Assembly: GCA_944320845.1 (NCBI GenBank) | Contig: CALUJA010000002.1 | Span: 62,001-126,000 of the forward strand | Direction of reading: 5' to 3' | Source: an uncultured Phocaeicola sp. | GTDB lineage: Bacteria; Bacteroidota; Bacteroidia; Bacteroidales; Bacteroidaceae | DNA length: 64,000 nt | Shown here: positions 25,805-35,949 of the stretch, piece by piece | Layout: each line of letters opens with the position of its first letter | Position numbering within the stretch: position 1 is the first letter of the stretch | Made by a program: the position numbers and the translations under genes | The notes under the pieces: generated by a model | Seen by the model: only the letters and a program-made list of their open reading frames with translations | Database searches by the model: none | Told to the model about the DNA's origin: nothing

Positions 25805-28672
25805 ATGAAACATAAATATATAAGATTCATTTTGCCGGCACTCATGACGGGGCTTTTGCCGAGTTATGCAGGTGCACAATCGGTTGCGGAAAATGAGACA
25901 GATTCATTGAATGCCGCAGACCCTTTGGTACAGGTGGCTTTCCGCAAAGTGGCTCAAAGTGATTTGTTGGGAGGAGTGTCTGTAGTTAACATGGCAGAGG
26001 CGATAAAGAAGGACTATAATACCGATTTGAACAGTCTGGATAATATGGAAGGTTATATCGGTGGTTGGAACGGCAACTCTTTGTGGGGAATGGACGGTGA
26101 CAATGCCGGTTATTTGGTGCTGATTGATGGAGTGCCTCGTGCTGCTAACAATGTTTCTCCTTCTGAAATCGAGCAGATTACTTTTTTGAAAAGTGCTGCG
26201 GCTGTCGTGCTTTATGGTAGCCGTGCCGCTAAAGGGGCTATCTATATTACAACCAAGCGCGGTAAGATTCAGGATAAATTGCAAGTTGATGTACGGGCCA
26301 ATACGGGATTTTATGTGCCCAAGAGTTATCCGAAATATTTAGGTTCGGCTGAATACATGTCTTTGTATAATGAAGCTCTTCAGAACGATGACTTGGATCC
26401 TTTGTATAGCAATGCCGATATTTATAACTATGCTTCGGGAACCAATCCTTACCGTTACCCGAGTCTGGACTACTATTCTTCCGACTACTTGAAGAAGGCT
26501 TACAACCGGAGCGATGTAACGGCCGAGTTTTCTGGCGGAAACAGACGTGCCCGTTTCTATTCGAATATTGGCTATTACCGGGAGGGGAGTCTCTTCGATT
26601 TCGGAGAAGTAAAGGATAACTATACCAGTCGTTTGAGCATTCGTGGTAATGTAGATTTGACCATTAATGACGATATTTCCGCTTATGCTCACGCCAATGC
26701 CACTTTCTATGATTCACGGTCGGGAAGAAGTACGCATGCGGACGGAAATGATTATTGGCGTGAAGCTTCTACTATGCGTCCAAATCGTTTTTCTCCGCTG
26801 ATTCCGTTAAGCTATATAGATCCGAATGCTACGGCCGCTTTAGACCTGATGGGTATTAACAACAATATATTCGAAGGTGGTTTTCTGAATGGTACGCAGC
26901 AGGATTTGCGCAATATTTTTGCCGATTATTATGCTGCCGGGTATACGAAGTTTACGAGTCGACAGTTCCAGTTTGATACGGGAATTGATTTCAAGTTGGA
27001 CAAGCTGTTGAAGGGACTTTCTTTCCATTTCCAGTTTGCTGTCGATTATGCGACTACGTATAACACTTCTTATAACTATTCTTACGCGGTATATACTCCT
27101 ATTTGGTCAAATTATAATGGTGTGGATGTCATTACCGGTTTGGTAAAGGAAGGAAATGATAAGCGGAGTGGTTCGCAGAATATTAGCGGGAGTACCGATA
27201 ATCAGACGATTGCCATGTCGGCTCATTTCGATTATAATACAACGATTAACAATGACCATAACTTGTCGGCCATGTTGATAGCCAACGGTTTCCAGCAAAC
27301 AAATTCAGGAACCTATCATCGTACCAGTAACGCTAACTTGGGCATTCAGTTAGGCTATAACTATCGTGGAAAGTATTTTGCTGATTTCAGTGGCGCAGCC
27401 GTTCATTCTGCTAAGTTGGCTGAAGGGCATCGCAATGCCTTTTCTCCTTCTTTGACTTTGGGATGGAAATTGGCAAAAGAAGACTTCCTGACCGATTCTC
27501 CGGTAGTCGATGATTTGACTCTCGGTGTGTCCGGCAGCATTCTGAATCAGGATATAGATATCACAAGTTATTACCTGTATATGGGAACTTATGATGCCAC
27601 ATCTGGTGGATGGTTTGCTTGGCGTGACGGTTATGGTGGAAACACGACGCCTTCCAAGCGCGGAACGAATGAAGATTTGGGCTTTATCAAACGTAAGGAA
27701 TTGTCGGTTAATCTGCATACTTCCTTATGGAATCGTTTGATTACGGCCGATGCAAACTTCTTTGTCAACAGTATGGAAGGTCTGTTGATTCAGCCGGCTA
27801 CCATTTATCCGATTTATTTCTCTGCTTATTATCCGGAGAATTCGTTTGTGCCTTATATCAACTATAACAACAACAAGCGTATCGGTTTTGACTTTGCCGT
27901 TAACTTCAATAAAAAGGTGGGTGAAGCCGACCTTTCATTGGGCGTAACTGGTACTTATTATGATACAAAGGCGACTAAGCGAGATGAGAACAATGAAGAT
28001 GCTTACCAGAATCGGGTTGGAAAACCGCTTGATGCAATTTGGGGACTGGAGTGCGAAGGTTTCTTTGAGAGTGATGAAGAAGTGGCAAGTTCTCCGACAC
28101 AGTCTTTTGGAGGTACGGTTCGCAAGGGTGACCTGAAGTATAAGGACCAGAACAATGACGGTGTGATTGACAGCAAAGACGAAATCTGTTTGGGACGCGG
28201 CGGATGGTATGGTTCTCCGTTTACATTGGGAATTAACTTTACCGCCAAATGGAAAAACTTTACACTCTTTGCACTCGGAACAGGAGGTTTCGGAGGCTAT
28301 GGCATGAAAAACTCTTCTTATTATTGGGTATATGGCGAAGGAAAATATTCGGAAGTAGTGCGCGGACGTTGGACGGAGGAAACCGCGGCAACGGCCACTT
28401 ATCCCCGCCTGACGACACAGACAGGTAACAATAACTTCCGTAATTCTACTTTCTGGCTATATAAGGCCAACCGTTTCGACTTGGCGAGAGTACAGCTTAC
28501 GTATGATTTCCCGAAAAACTTGTTGCGCAAGACCTTCTTGAAAGAAGCATCGGTTTATATAAGCGGGTCTAATCTGCTGACTATTGCTAAAGAACGCAAA
28601 CTGATGGAGATGAATGTAGGTACTGCTCCGCAGACTCGTTTCTATAATTTGGGTGTGAAGATTGCTTTCTAA
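25805..28672 (+). CDS. xusC: Second SusC-like transporter (XusC type), without the N-terminal regulatory domain
   Basis: A 955-residue TonB-dependent transporter, about 100 residues shorter than the first. After a signal peptide (to about residue 24, AGAQS) it runs almost directly into the plug (LVLIDGVPRAANNVSPSEIEQITFLKSAAAVVLYGSRA), so the carboxypeptidase-regulatory-like domain is absent. The barrel ends RFYNLGVKIAF. The plug also carries the acidic EF-hand-like NNDGVIDSKDE near 783 in the extracellular portion. It pairs with the SusD homologue downstream as the second transporter of the tandem. Confidence 0.93.
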   Translation: MKHKYIRFILPALMTGLLPSYAGAQSVAENETDSLNAADPLVQVAFRKVAQSDLLGGVSVVNMAEAIKKDYNTDLNSLDNMEGYIGGWNGNSLWGMDGDNAGYLVLIDGVPRAANNVSPSEIEQITFLKSAAAVVLYGSRAAKGAIYITTKRGKIQDKLQVDVRANTGFYVPKSYPKYLGSAEYMSLYNEALQNDDLDPLYSNADIYNYASGTNPYRYPSLDYYSSDYLKKAYNRSDVTAEFSGGNRRARFYSNIGYYREGSLFDFGEVKDNYTSRLSIRGNVDLTINDDISAYAHANATFYDSRSGRSTHADGNDYWREASTMRPNRFSPLIPLSYIDPNATAALDLMGINNNIFEGGFLNGTQQDLRNIFADYYAAGYTKFTSRQFQFDTGIDFKLDKLLKGLSFHFQFAVDYATTYNTSYNYSYAVYTPIWSNYNGVDVITGLVKEGNDKRSGSQNISGSTDNQTIAMSAHFDYNTTINNDHNLSAMLIANGFQQTNSGTYHRTSNANLGIQLGYNYRGKYFADFSGAAVHSAKLAEGHRNAFSPSLTLGWKLAKEDFLTDSPVVDDLTLGVSGSILNQDIDITSYYLYMGTYDATSGGWFAWRDGYGGNTTPSKRGTNEDLGFIKRKELSVNLHTSLWNRLITADANFFVNSMEGLLIQPATIYPIYFSAYYPENSFVPYINYNNNKRIGFDFAVNFNKKVGEADLSLGVTGTYYDTKATKRDENNEDAYQNRVGKPLDAIWGLECEGFFESDEEVASSPTQSFGGTVRKGDLKYKDQNNDGVIDSKDEICLGRGGWYGSPFTLGINFTAKWKNFTLFALGTGGFGGYGMKNSSYYWVYGEGKYSEVVRGRWTEETAATATYPRLTTQTGNNNFRNSTFWLYKANRFDLARVQLTYDFPKNLLRKTFLKEASVYISGSNLLTIAKERKLMEMNVGTAPQTRFYNLGVKIAF

Positions 28673-28687
28673 TCAATTAAAAGAAAA

Positions 28688-30502
28688 ATGAATATGAAAA
28701 ATATAATAAAGTTAGTGGCTCTTCTCCCGTTGTTTACGGCTTGTGATGATTTGTTTGATCCGGCCATTGAGAACGTTCGGGATTTGAGTTCTATGTCTGA
28801 TGACCCTGTGTATTCGCATGGAGTTATGAGTAATGCGTATGTATTGTTGCAGGATTGTTACAGATCGGCTCCGCTTAGTGATGTGGCCACCGACGATGCG
28901 GTTTCGAATGATAACTCCAATGCGTGGCGTAGTATGGCTACCGGTTCTTGGACTGCACAAAATGACCCGGGAGAACGCTCTCAATGGAAAGTATGCTATA
29001 ATGCCATTCAATATTTGAATCTGTTTCTTGAAAATATGGATGATGTAGAATGGGCGCGTGATGAGGTCGTTCAGCAGCTATTCAAGGATCGTTTGCAGGG
29101 AGAGGCTTATGGACTGCGTGCCGTGCACATGTGGTTTTTGTTGAGAGCCCATGGCGGATGGTCGGCAGACGGACAGTTGTTGGGCGTTCCCATCAAGACG
29201 GCATCTGAAACTCCGGAATCTGATTTTACTCAGCCGCGTGATACTTATCAGGATTGTGTAGATCAGATATTGGAAGACTGTCAGAAAGCCATTGAGTTGC
29301 TTCCTTTGGACTATAAAGACCATACAATAGGCGAGATTCCTCAGAAATATCTGGATATAATGTCCAATATTGCCGAAGATGATGCTAAAGTGTCAACGTA
29401 CGATCGTGTCAATGGAACGGGAGCTACAGGACGTATTTCTGCTCGCATTGTGGAGGCGGTTCGTGCTCAGGTCACTCTTTTTGCGGCAAGTCCGGCATTC
29501 AGTGAGGGGACTACTGTGAAATGGGAAGATGCAGCCAATTATGCGGCTACTGTATTGGATCGTATCGGTGGGGTTTCCGGTATGGATGCAGACGGATATA
29601 CATGGTTTGCCAATACGACTGAAATTACCAATCTGGCCAATGGTGCTGTACCCGCAGAGGTAATTTGGAGAAGCAATATGGAGACGAACCTTACTCTGGA
29701 AACAGATAACTTCCCTCCGACTCTGTACGGTAATGGAAGAATCAATCCTACGCAGAATTTGGTGGATGCTTTCCCGATGGCAAACGGTTACCCGATTACG
29801 GATGCTGCCAACTCCGGCTATGACTCGAATAATCCTTATGCAGATCGTGACCCGCGTTTGGCTGCCTATATTGTTTTCGATGGTAGTGTGCAGGGTACTC
29901 CTGACACACAGATTACTACCGGTTCTTATGGAACAAATACGGATGCTTTGAACCGGGAATCCGGAAAATCCACCCGAACGGGATATTATTTGCGCAAGCT
30001 GTTACGTAAGGATTGTAATCCAAATCCTCAGTATAATACTAGTCAGAAGCATTATACAGCCCGTATCCGTTATACAGAAATCTTCTTGGCTTATGCGGAG
30101 GCTGCCAACGAAGCTTGGGGACCACAAGGCAAAGGTTCGCATTCTTACAGTGCTTATGATGTGATTAAGGCTATTCGCAGTCGGGCCGGTGTAGGTGCAG
30201 ACAATGGCGATGCTTATCTGGAAAGTATTAAGAATGATAAAGACAAAATGCGTGAACTGATTCGCAACGAACGCCGTCTGGAACTTTGTTTCGAAAATAT
30301 TCGCTTCTATGACTTACGCCGTTGGAAGGCCGATTTGACCGAAACTGCCAGAGGGGTGAATATTACCAAAGAACAAGATGGTTCGCTGAAGTATACTACG
30401 ATAGATGTGGAAAATAGAGATTATCAACCTTATATGAATTACGGGCCGATTCCTTACAGCGAGGTGTTGAACTTCGGTTTCGTACAGAACCAGGGATGGT
30501 AA
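28688..30502 (+). CDS. xusD: Second SusD-like glycan-binding lipoprotein (XusD type)
   Basis: A 604-residue lipoprotein with lipobox LFTAC at about residue 19. It has SusD-type helices (LQGEAYGLRAVHMWFLLRAHGGW, ISARIVEAVRAQVTLFAASPAF) and the C-terminal domain IRNERRLELCFENIRFYDLRRW, ending in QNQGW. It lies 15 bp after the second susC. Start at 28688 is used; the in-frame ATG at 28694 is equally possible. Confidence 0.95.
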   Translation: MNMKNIIKLVALLPLFTACDDLFDPAIENVRDLSSMSDDPVYSHGVMSNAYVLLQDCYRSAPLSDVATDDAVSNDNSNAWRSMATGSWTAQNDPGERSQWKVCYNAIQYLNLFLENMDDVEWARDEVVQQLFKDRLQGEAYGLRAVHMWFLLRAHGGWSADGQLLGVPIKTASETPESDFTQPRDTYQDCVDQILEDCQKAIELLPLDYKDHTIGEIPQKYLDIMSNIAEDDAKVSTYDRVNGTGATGRISARIVEAVRAQVTLFAASPAFSEGTTVKWEDAANYAATVLDRIGGVSGMDADGYTWFANTTEITNLANGAVPAEVIWRSNMETNLTLETDNFPPTLYGNGRINPTQNLVDAFPMANGYPITDAANSGYDSNNPYADRDPRLAAYIVFDGSVQGTPDTQITTGSYGTNTDALNRESGKSTRTGYYLRKLLRKDCNPNPQYNTSQKHYTARIRYTEIFLAYAEAANEAWGPQGKGSHSYSAYDVIKAIRSRAGVGADNGDAYLESIKNDKDKMRELIRNERRLELCFENIRFYDLRRWKADLTETARGVNITKEQDGSLKYTTIDVENRDYQPYMNYGPIPYSEVLNFGFVQNQGW

Positions 30503-30534
30503 TTGTGTATAATTCATGATAAAATGATTAAGAT

Positions 30535-31569
30535 ATGAGAAAAGCAAATTTACTTTCTATACTTGTGGCCGGAATTTCTGCGATAGGAGTTTCTTCTTGT
30601 AAGAACGGAGATGCAGATTTTTCCAATTATGACAACTCTGCCGTTTATTTTGCTTACCAAACTCCGGTGCGGACATTGGTGATGGGAGAGGACACGTATC
30701 CTACAGAGCTAGACAATGCGCATAAATGTAAGATTTATGCTACGATGGGTGGTGCCTATGGTGGAAGCGGGTCTACAGTAATAGACATTATGGTAGACGA
30801 ATCGCTTTGTGAGAACCTTTATTTTGAGGACGGGACAACTCCGGTAAAGGTTATGCCTTCTAATTATTATACGTTGGCATCGGAGCAGATTACGCTGAAC
30901 GAGAACAATAATCTGATGGGCGGTGTGGAAGTGCAGTTTACTGACGCTTTCTTCAATGATGAAGCTTCATTGACCAATTCGTATGTAATTCCGATTCGCA
31001 TGACGGATGTGGTGAATGCGGATTCTATCCTGGTCGGCATTCCTAAAACGGACAATGTATCATGGACCAATTCGGTCATGTGGGATACGGCTCCCAGGAA
31101 TTATGTGTTGTATTGCGTGAAGTATATCAACAAGTGGGATGCGGAATATCTCCGCCGCGGAATTGATAAGGTGACGGAAGGTGGGACTACCGTTACGAAT
31201 GTACGCCATGAAGAATATGTGGAGGATGATGAAATTTGCAGCGTCACTACCCGAAATCTGGATACAGCTGTATTTCCCGTATCTACCACGGTAGGTACCA
31301 CTACACTTACTTGTGACCTGCTGCTTACTTTCAACGACAAAGATGAATGTACCATCACTTCCGGTACAGACGGATACATGGCAAGCGGAACGGGTAAGTT
31401 TGTGGAAGACGGAGAGAAGAACAGCTGGGGAAACAAAGACCGCAATGCGCTCTATCTGGAATACAACATTGATTTCGGCATGAAGCAGTATCAGACAAAG
31501 GATACACTGGTGGTGCAGACCCGTGGCGTATCGTTTGAAACATTCTCGCCGGTGTATAAAGAGAACTAA
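30535..31569 (+). CDS. xusE: Surface lipoprotein of the xylan cluster (XusE type, DUF1735/DUF5627-like)
   Basis: A 344-residue protein with a signal peptide and lipobox (GVSSC, Cys22). The N-terminal half (SAVYFAYQTPVRTLVMGEDTYPTELDN) looks like a DUF1735 beta-sandwich. The C-terminal half (SCDLLLTF-type strands, YLEYNIDFGMKQYQTKDTLVVQTR) resembles the DUF5627 region. Such proteins follow SusD genes and are thought to bind glycan at the cell surface. Its place between xusD and the xylanase matches xusE in known xylan clusters. The role as a surface glycan-binding protein is inferred. Confidence 0.82.
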   Translation: MRKANLLSILVAGISAIGVSSCKNGDADFSNYDNSAVYFAYQTPVRTLVMGEDTYPTELDNAHKCKIYATMGGAYGGSGSTVIDIMVDESLCENLYFEDGTTPVKVMPSNYYTLASEQITLNENNNLMGGVEVQFTDAFFNDEASLTNSYVIPIRMTDVVNADSILVGIPKTDNVSWTNSVMWDTAPRNYVLYCVKYINKWDAEYLRRGIDKVTEGGTTVTNVRHEEYVEDDEICSVTTRNLDTAVFPVSTTVGTTTLTCDLLLTFNDKDECTITSGTDGYMASGTGKFVEDGEKNSWGNKDRNALYLEYNIDFGMKQYQTKDTLVVQTRGVSFETFSPVYKEN

Positions 31570-31578
31570 TATTTTTAA

Positions 31579-33876
31579 ATGAAAACGACTATGAGACATT
31601 ATAATAGATTGTTACTGGGAGCGTTTGCGGTAGGTGCTTTGGCTGCGTGTACAGACGAGAGCATGTTGCCGTACGAAGGGGGCACAATGCCTGAAAACCT
31701 TGCTCAGTTGGTATATTTGAACAATTATGATGCATTGAAGAACTATGTGAACCGTGCCAATCCCGACTTTAAGTTGGGATTGGCTCTCGGAGCCAACGAC
31801 TTTACAAAGGGAGAGCTGGTGCATAGCCTGGCCGTTTCCAATTTTGATGAAATGACGGCGGGCAATGAAATGAAGTATTCTTCCGTTGTAGGGACTGACG
31901 GTTCGATGGACTTCACTACCGTAACCGATTTTGTGCAGGCGGCAAAGGAAGCCGGCATGACGGTTTACGGGCATACGCTCTGTTGGCATTCGCAGCAGAC
32001 CCTGGCTTATCTGAACGGGCTGATTGCGCCGACTGTCATTCCCGGCGAGGATAGCAATGGGGGGCTGTGTCTGCTTTTGAAGAATTCTTCTGCTAAAGCC
32101 AATATTTATGATGCCCAGACTTGGTATCAGCTTGCAGCTCCGTTGACACAGGGAACTACCTATACCTTGAAGTTTGTGGCGCGTGCGTCGGAAGCTTATC
32201 ATCCGGAGATTTATTTGCAGTCTTCTTTGGGAGGCGCGCAGCAATACCCCGGTGGAATAGATATCAGCGAAATGTGGGAAGAAAAGACATTTACTTTTAC
32301 ACCTTCGGATGGATTGGTGGATAAGATTGCCTTTAATTTCGGAACGGCAGCTGTGAACATCTGGATTGACAATATTTCGCTTACAGCTGATGGATCGACT
32401 GAAAACCTGATAGCTAATAGCGATTTTGAAGATGGAACGATTACCGGATGGACGGGCTGGTCACCAGGTGCATTCGAGTCTATTTCCGGACAGGATGAAG
32501 GATATGCCGTTGGTGGCGGAGCTTATGATGAAAGTGTAATTACCAATTCCGATTTTGAAACCGGCATATCCGGTTGGGGAGGATGGGGTGGCTCTGCTAC
32601 CCGTAATCAGTCTGCTCAGGGAGGCGGTTACAACAGTGATTATTCCTTTGAGATTGTAAATCCTGCTGCAAAAGACAATCCGTGGGATATTCAGGTAGCT
32701 TGGGATTTTGCTGCTCCTCTTGTTCCTGGCGGTACATATCGTTTGTCGATGATGGTAAAGGGAAGCGTTGACGGAAGTATCGGAGCCGGTTTCCAACGAA
32801 AGTCTGACTATGCGGGAGCAGGTGATTTTCCGGCAATTCCTGTTACGACAGAATGGACGGAATATAGCGCAGAAATTTCAGTCTCCGGCGGTGGGGCAGA
32901 CAATGCAGACCGTTTCTTGTTTAATATAGGTACTTATGTCGGTACGATTAACATCGATGACATTACTATTTGCTACTTCAATCCGAATGCAGGCGGACAG
33001 ACTATCGAAATGCCTGCCGAAGAGAAGAAGGCTGTGCTTACCAATGCTTTGGAGACCTGGATTGCGGGTATGATGAATGCTTGTAAGGAAAATCCGAGTG
33101 CAGGCGAAGGTGAAGATGCCGGTGCCACACTGGTCAAGGCATGGGATGCCGTAAACGAACCGATGTCTGACGGCAATACATCGCAGCTTAAATCCGCCGC
33201 AACCGAGAGTGCCGAAAGTGCCTCCCAGAGTTTCTATTGGCAGGATTATCTTGGCAAGGACTATGCCCGTCAGGTGGTTAAGTTTGCCCGCCAGTATGGA
33301 GGCGACGATTTGAAGCTGTTCATCAACGACTATAATCTGGAGGCAGCCTATAACAACAATGCCAAGTGTCAGGGATTGATTGATATGGTTAAGTATTGGG
33401 AATCTGACGGTGTGACAAAGATTGACGGTATCGGAACTCAGATGCACGTGTCTTATTCCATGAATCCCGCTACGCAGCAGAAGAATGAAGAGTGCGTGGA
33501 GCGTATGTTCCAGTTGCTGGCCGCATCGGGCAAGCTCATCAAGATTTCTGAACTTGACATGGGTATTCAGGATGAAAACGGAACGGCTATTCTGACGGAA
33601 GATGTGACTTTAGAGCAGCAGAAGCTGATGGCCGGCTATTATACGTTCATCATTCAGAAATACTTCGAACTGATTCCGGCTGCTCAGCAATATGGCATTA
33701 CGCAGTGGAGTGCGACAGACAGTCCGGCTGGTTCCGGATGGCGTGCCGGTGAGCCTATCGGTCTGTGGGATGCTAACTATAACCGCAAGCCTACCTACGC
33801 AGGCTTTGCCAACGGACTGGCGGGAGAAGTGATTGACGCTGAGTCGACGGCAGGCAGCACTCAAACGGCTGAATGA
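31579..33876 (+). CDS. xyn10: GH10 endo-1,4-beta-xylanase lipoprotein with inserted CBM4-type modules
   Basis: Cleaves the xylan backbone at the cell surface. The 765-residue protein has lipobox LAAC (Cys24). The GH10 barrel is split: residues about 45-150 (LGLALGANDF, GHTLCWHSQQ) and 475-745. Acid/base Glu527 lies in WDAVNEPMSDG and nucleophile Glu658 in ISELDMG; GITQWSATDSP follows. The insert (about 150-470) holds CBM4/9-like beta-sandwich sequence, as in the B. ovatus xylanase of this cluster. The first module seems to lack its start, while two NSDFE-type module starts occur at 280 and 323. It is the last gene before a strong terminator. Confidence 0.94.
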   Translation: MKTTMRHYNRLLLGAFAVGALAACTDESMLPYEGGTMPENLAQLVYLNNYDALKNYVNRANPDFKLGLALGANDFTKGELVHSLAVSNFDEMTAGNEMKYSSVVGTDGSMDFTTVTDFVQAAKEAGMTVYGHTLCWHSQQTLAYLNGLIAPTVIPGEDSNGGLCLLLKNSSAKANIYDAQTWYQLAAPLTQGTTYTLKFVARASEAYHPEIYLQSSLGGAQQYPGGIDISEMWEEKTFTFTPSDGLVDKIAFNFGTAAVNIWIDNISLTADGSTENLIANSDFEDGTITGWTGWSPGAFESISGQDEGYAVGGGAYDESVITNSDFETGISGWGGWGGSATRNQSAQGGGYNSDYSFEIVNPAAKDNPWDIQVAWDFAAPLVPGGTYRLSMMVKGSVDGSIGAGFQRKSDYAGAGDFPAIPVTTEWTEYSAEISVSGGGADNADRFLFNIGTYVGTINIDDITICYFNPNAGGQTIEMPAEEKKAVLTNALETWIAGMMNACKENPSAGEGEDAGATLVKAWDAVNEPMSDGNTSQLKSAATESAESASQSFYWQDYLGKDYARQVVKFARQYGGDDLKLFINDYNLEAAYNNNAKCQGLIDMVKYWESDGVTKIDGIGTQMHVSYSMNPATQQKNEECVERMFQLLAASGKLIKISELDMGIQDENGTAILTEDVTLEQQKLMAGYYTFIIQKYFELIPAAQQYGITQWSATDSPAGSGWRAGEPIGLWDANYNRKPTYAGFANGLAGEVIDAESTAGSTQTAE

Positions 33877-33944
33877 ATCTGACAATAAAATAATCATCCT
33901 GGTTAAAACAAAGTTTGCTTTTCATAATATGGGAGGATGATGAA

Positions 33945-34002
33945 GGTGACGGAGAAAAACAGGGTATGTGAATATCCTGCATTCTCCGTCACCAATTTTT
34001 TT
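33945..34002 (+). terminator. Rho-independent terminator of the xylan cluster
   Basis: A perfect 12-bp stem (33945-33956 with 33982-33993) is followed by AA and seven T. It separates the cluster from the convergent maf gene. Confidence 0.92.
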
Positions 34003-34012
34003 GCAGTGTTTC

Positions 34013-34597
34013 TTACAGGCGCTTCAGCTCCTGATACAGCCGCTGTATCGGCAGTCCCATGACATTGAAGTACGAACCGTTCAGAGCCGATACCCCGATA
34101 AACCCGATCCACTCCTGGATGCCGTAGGCACCGGCCTTGTCCAAAGGGCGGTAGGTCGTTACATAAAAGTCGATTTCCTCGTCGGTAAGCGTGTCGAAGG
34201 TCACTTCTGTCACGGCGGCGAAGGTGCGCTGAAATTCGTGCGTAGTGATGCATACCCCCGTAATGACCTGATGCGCGCGGCCTGACAGCTGATGCAGCAT
34301 GCGGCGGGCATCATCAGCGTCATGCGGCTTGCCCAACACCTTTCCGTCTGTATACACGATTGTGTCGGCAGTGATAATCAGTTCGTCTTTTTCCATAGAG
34401 GGGCGGTAGGCGTCCGCCTTTTCGCGGGCGATGTAGACCGGTATTTCTTCTCCTTTCAGTGTGTCCGGATAGGTTTCGTCGATGCCGGGCAAAAGTTTTA
34501 CTTCATAGTCGATGCCCAGTCCGGCAAGCAGTTCGCGGCGGCGGGGAGAGTTGGAAGCCAGTCTGACTTTATACTTCTTCAGGTTTTCAAGAATCAT
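34013..34597 (-). CDS. maf: Maf-like nucleotide pyrophosphatase
   Basis: Maf proteins hydrolyse dTTP/UTP and modified nucleotides and act as house-cleaning enzymes. The 194-residue protein begins with the nucleotide-binding signature LASNSPRRRELLAGLGI, has the metal-site region ITADTIVYTDGKVLGKP, and ends in GSYFNVMGLPIQRLYQEL, the typical Maf finish. The motif TADTIV points to the dTTP/UTP subgroup. It lies 28 bp downstream of kdsC on the same strand. Confidence 0.94.
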   Translation of the reverse strand: MILENLKKYKVRLASNSPRRRELLAGLGIDYEVKLLPGIDETYPDTLKGEEIPVYIAREKADAYRPSMEKDELIITADTIVYTDGKVLGKPHDADDARRMLHQLSGRAHQVITGVCITTHEFQRTFAAVTEVTFDTLTDEEIDFYVTTYRPLDKAGAYGIQEWIGFIGVSALNGSYFNVMGLPIQRLYQELKRL

Positions 34598-34625
34598 CGT
34601 AGTTTATGTTAAGGTTGAAAAATCG

Positions 34626-35144
34626 TTACCATCCGAATGCTTCGGCGTGCGACATCCATTTGTCTTGTGCGCGTAACACCTGCTCAATCACGTCGCGTGC
34701 GCATCCGTGCCCTCCTTTCCGGTGGGAAATGTATTTGCAGACGGCTTTGATTTCGGGTGCGGCGTCGGCCGGACAGCAAGGCAGCCCCACCAGGCGGAGC
34801 ACTTCATAGTCGGGAATGTCATCGCCCATATAAAGCACCTCTTCCGGTTTCAGTCCGTATTTCTCCATCAACAGGCCGTATTCTTTTGTCTTGATGGCTG
34901 CGCCCATGAATATGTCTTTGATTCCGAGACTTTCATAGCGCCGGCGCACCGCTTCCGTGCGTCCGCCCGTGATGATGGCTATACGAAGCCCGCATTTCAC
35001 GGCGAGCTGGATGGCATATCCGTCTTTGATGTTGACCGACCGCATGGGTTCGCCGTCGGGATGGGTATATACCGTTTCGGCGCTCAATACGCCGTCTACA
35101 TCAAAAAACAGGGCTTTGATTCGGGTCAGGTCGTAGTCTATCAT
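34626..35144 (-). CDS. kdsC: 3-deoxy-D-manno-octulosonate 8-phosphate phosphatase KdsC
   Basis: Dephosphorylates KDO-8-phosphate for lipopolysaccharide core synthesis in the cytoplasm. The 172-residue C0-type HAD phosphatase has Asp15 and Asp17 in FFDVDGVLS, motif II IAIITGG, a Lys motif ([18 protein letters not shown]) and motif [14 protein letters not shown]. The length is typical of the tetrameric KdsC. It sits between the DUF2520 and maf genes with short gaps. Confidence 0.93.
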   Translation of the reverse strand: MIDYDLTRIKALFFDVDGVLSAETVYTHPDGEPMRSVNIKDGYAIQLAVKCGLRIAIITGGRTEAVRRRYESLGIKDIFMGAAIKTKEYGLLMEKYGLKPEEVLYMGDDIPDYEVLRLVGLPCCPADAAPEIKAVCKYISHRKGGHGCARDVIEQVLRAQDKWMSHAEAFGW

Positions 35145-35154
35145 ATTTTTGCTT

Positions 35155-35943
35155 TTATTTTTTCATTGAATGATGGATGCTTTTGCTGATGAGTTCATAT
35201 ATCTGTGCCAGTTCCGGCTCGTCGGAAAGCATCTGCAGGTGGCGGCTGATGACATTTTCGTCATACCGGCACGCCGGTCCGGTCTGGGCTTCCGCGGGAG
35301 AAAGATGGTGCACTTTGCGCGCTGTCTCGTCGATGAGCGGCAGCATGGCCTCGAAGGGAAGGCCGTTTGCCTTGAGCAGATGTTCGCAGATAGCATACAT
35401 GCGGTTGGTGAAGTTGCAGGCAAACACGGCGGCGATATGGAGATAACGGCGCTGTTCTGAGGTTGCTTCGTGGATATTGCCGCTGATACGTCCGGCCAGT
35501 TCCTTCAGCAGGCCGGCGTCGGCAGCATTGTTCGCTTCGATAAAGAAAGGGATGGCCGAAAAATCCACAGGACGCCGCTTGCTGAATGTCTGCATCGGAT
35601 ACATCACTCCATGGCGTGCGGCATGGCCTTTCCATACATCCATCGGCATGCTGCCCGCCGTATGTACGAAAAGAGACTGCGGGCTGCGGGCGGTTATCTG
35701 CGGGATGAGTGATTCGAGCACGGCATCCTTTACGGCGACAATGTACAGGTCGGCTCCGGAGATTATAGAGCCGGTCGAGGTGGTATACGGACAGCCGACC
35801 TGTTCGGCCAGCGTGCGGGCGGAGTCTTCAGTGCGGCTGAATATCTGGCAGACAAGGCAGCCGCACCGGGCGAATGCTTGGGCCAGATGGGTTGCCACAT
35901 TGCCGGCTCCGATAAAGACGATGGAGTGGAGGGTTTGTTTCAT
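35155..35943 (-). CDS. Rossmann-fold / DUF2520 domain protein
   Basis: A 262-residue protein. Residues 8-120 form an NAD(P)-binding fold with the [10 protein letters not shown] motif at the start ([17 protein letters not shown]). The second half is a helical DUF2520 domain ([45 protein letters not shown]). This layout resembles the ketopantoate-reductase/6-phosphogluconate dehydrogenase fold, but the substrate is unknown. It is cotranscribed with kdsC, 10 bp away, so a role in envelope precursor metabolism is possible but unproven. Confidence 0.85.
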   Translation of the reverse strand: MKQTLHSIVFIGAGNVATHLAQAFARCGCLVCQIFSRTEDSARTLAEQVGCPYTTSTGSIISGADLYIVAVKDAVLESLIPQITARSPQSLFVHTAGSMPMDVWKGHAARHGVMYPMQTFSKRRPVDFSAIPFFIEANNAADAGLLKELAGRISGNIHEATSEQRRYLHIAAVFACNFTNRMYAICEHLLKANGLPFEAMLPLIDETARKVHHLSPAEAQTGPACRYDENVISRHLQMLSDEPELAQIYELISKSIHHSMKK

Positions 35944-35949
35944 CAGTAT

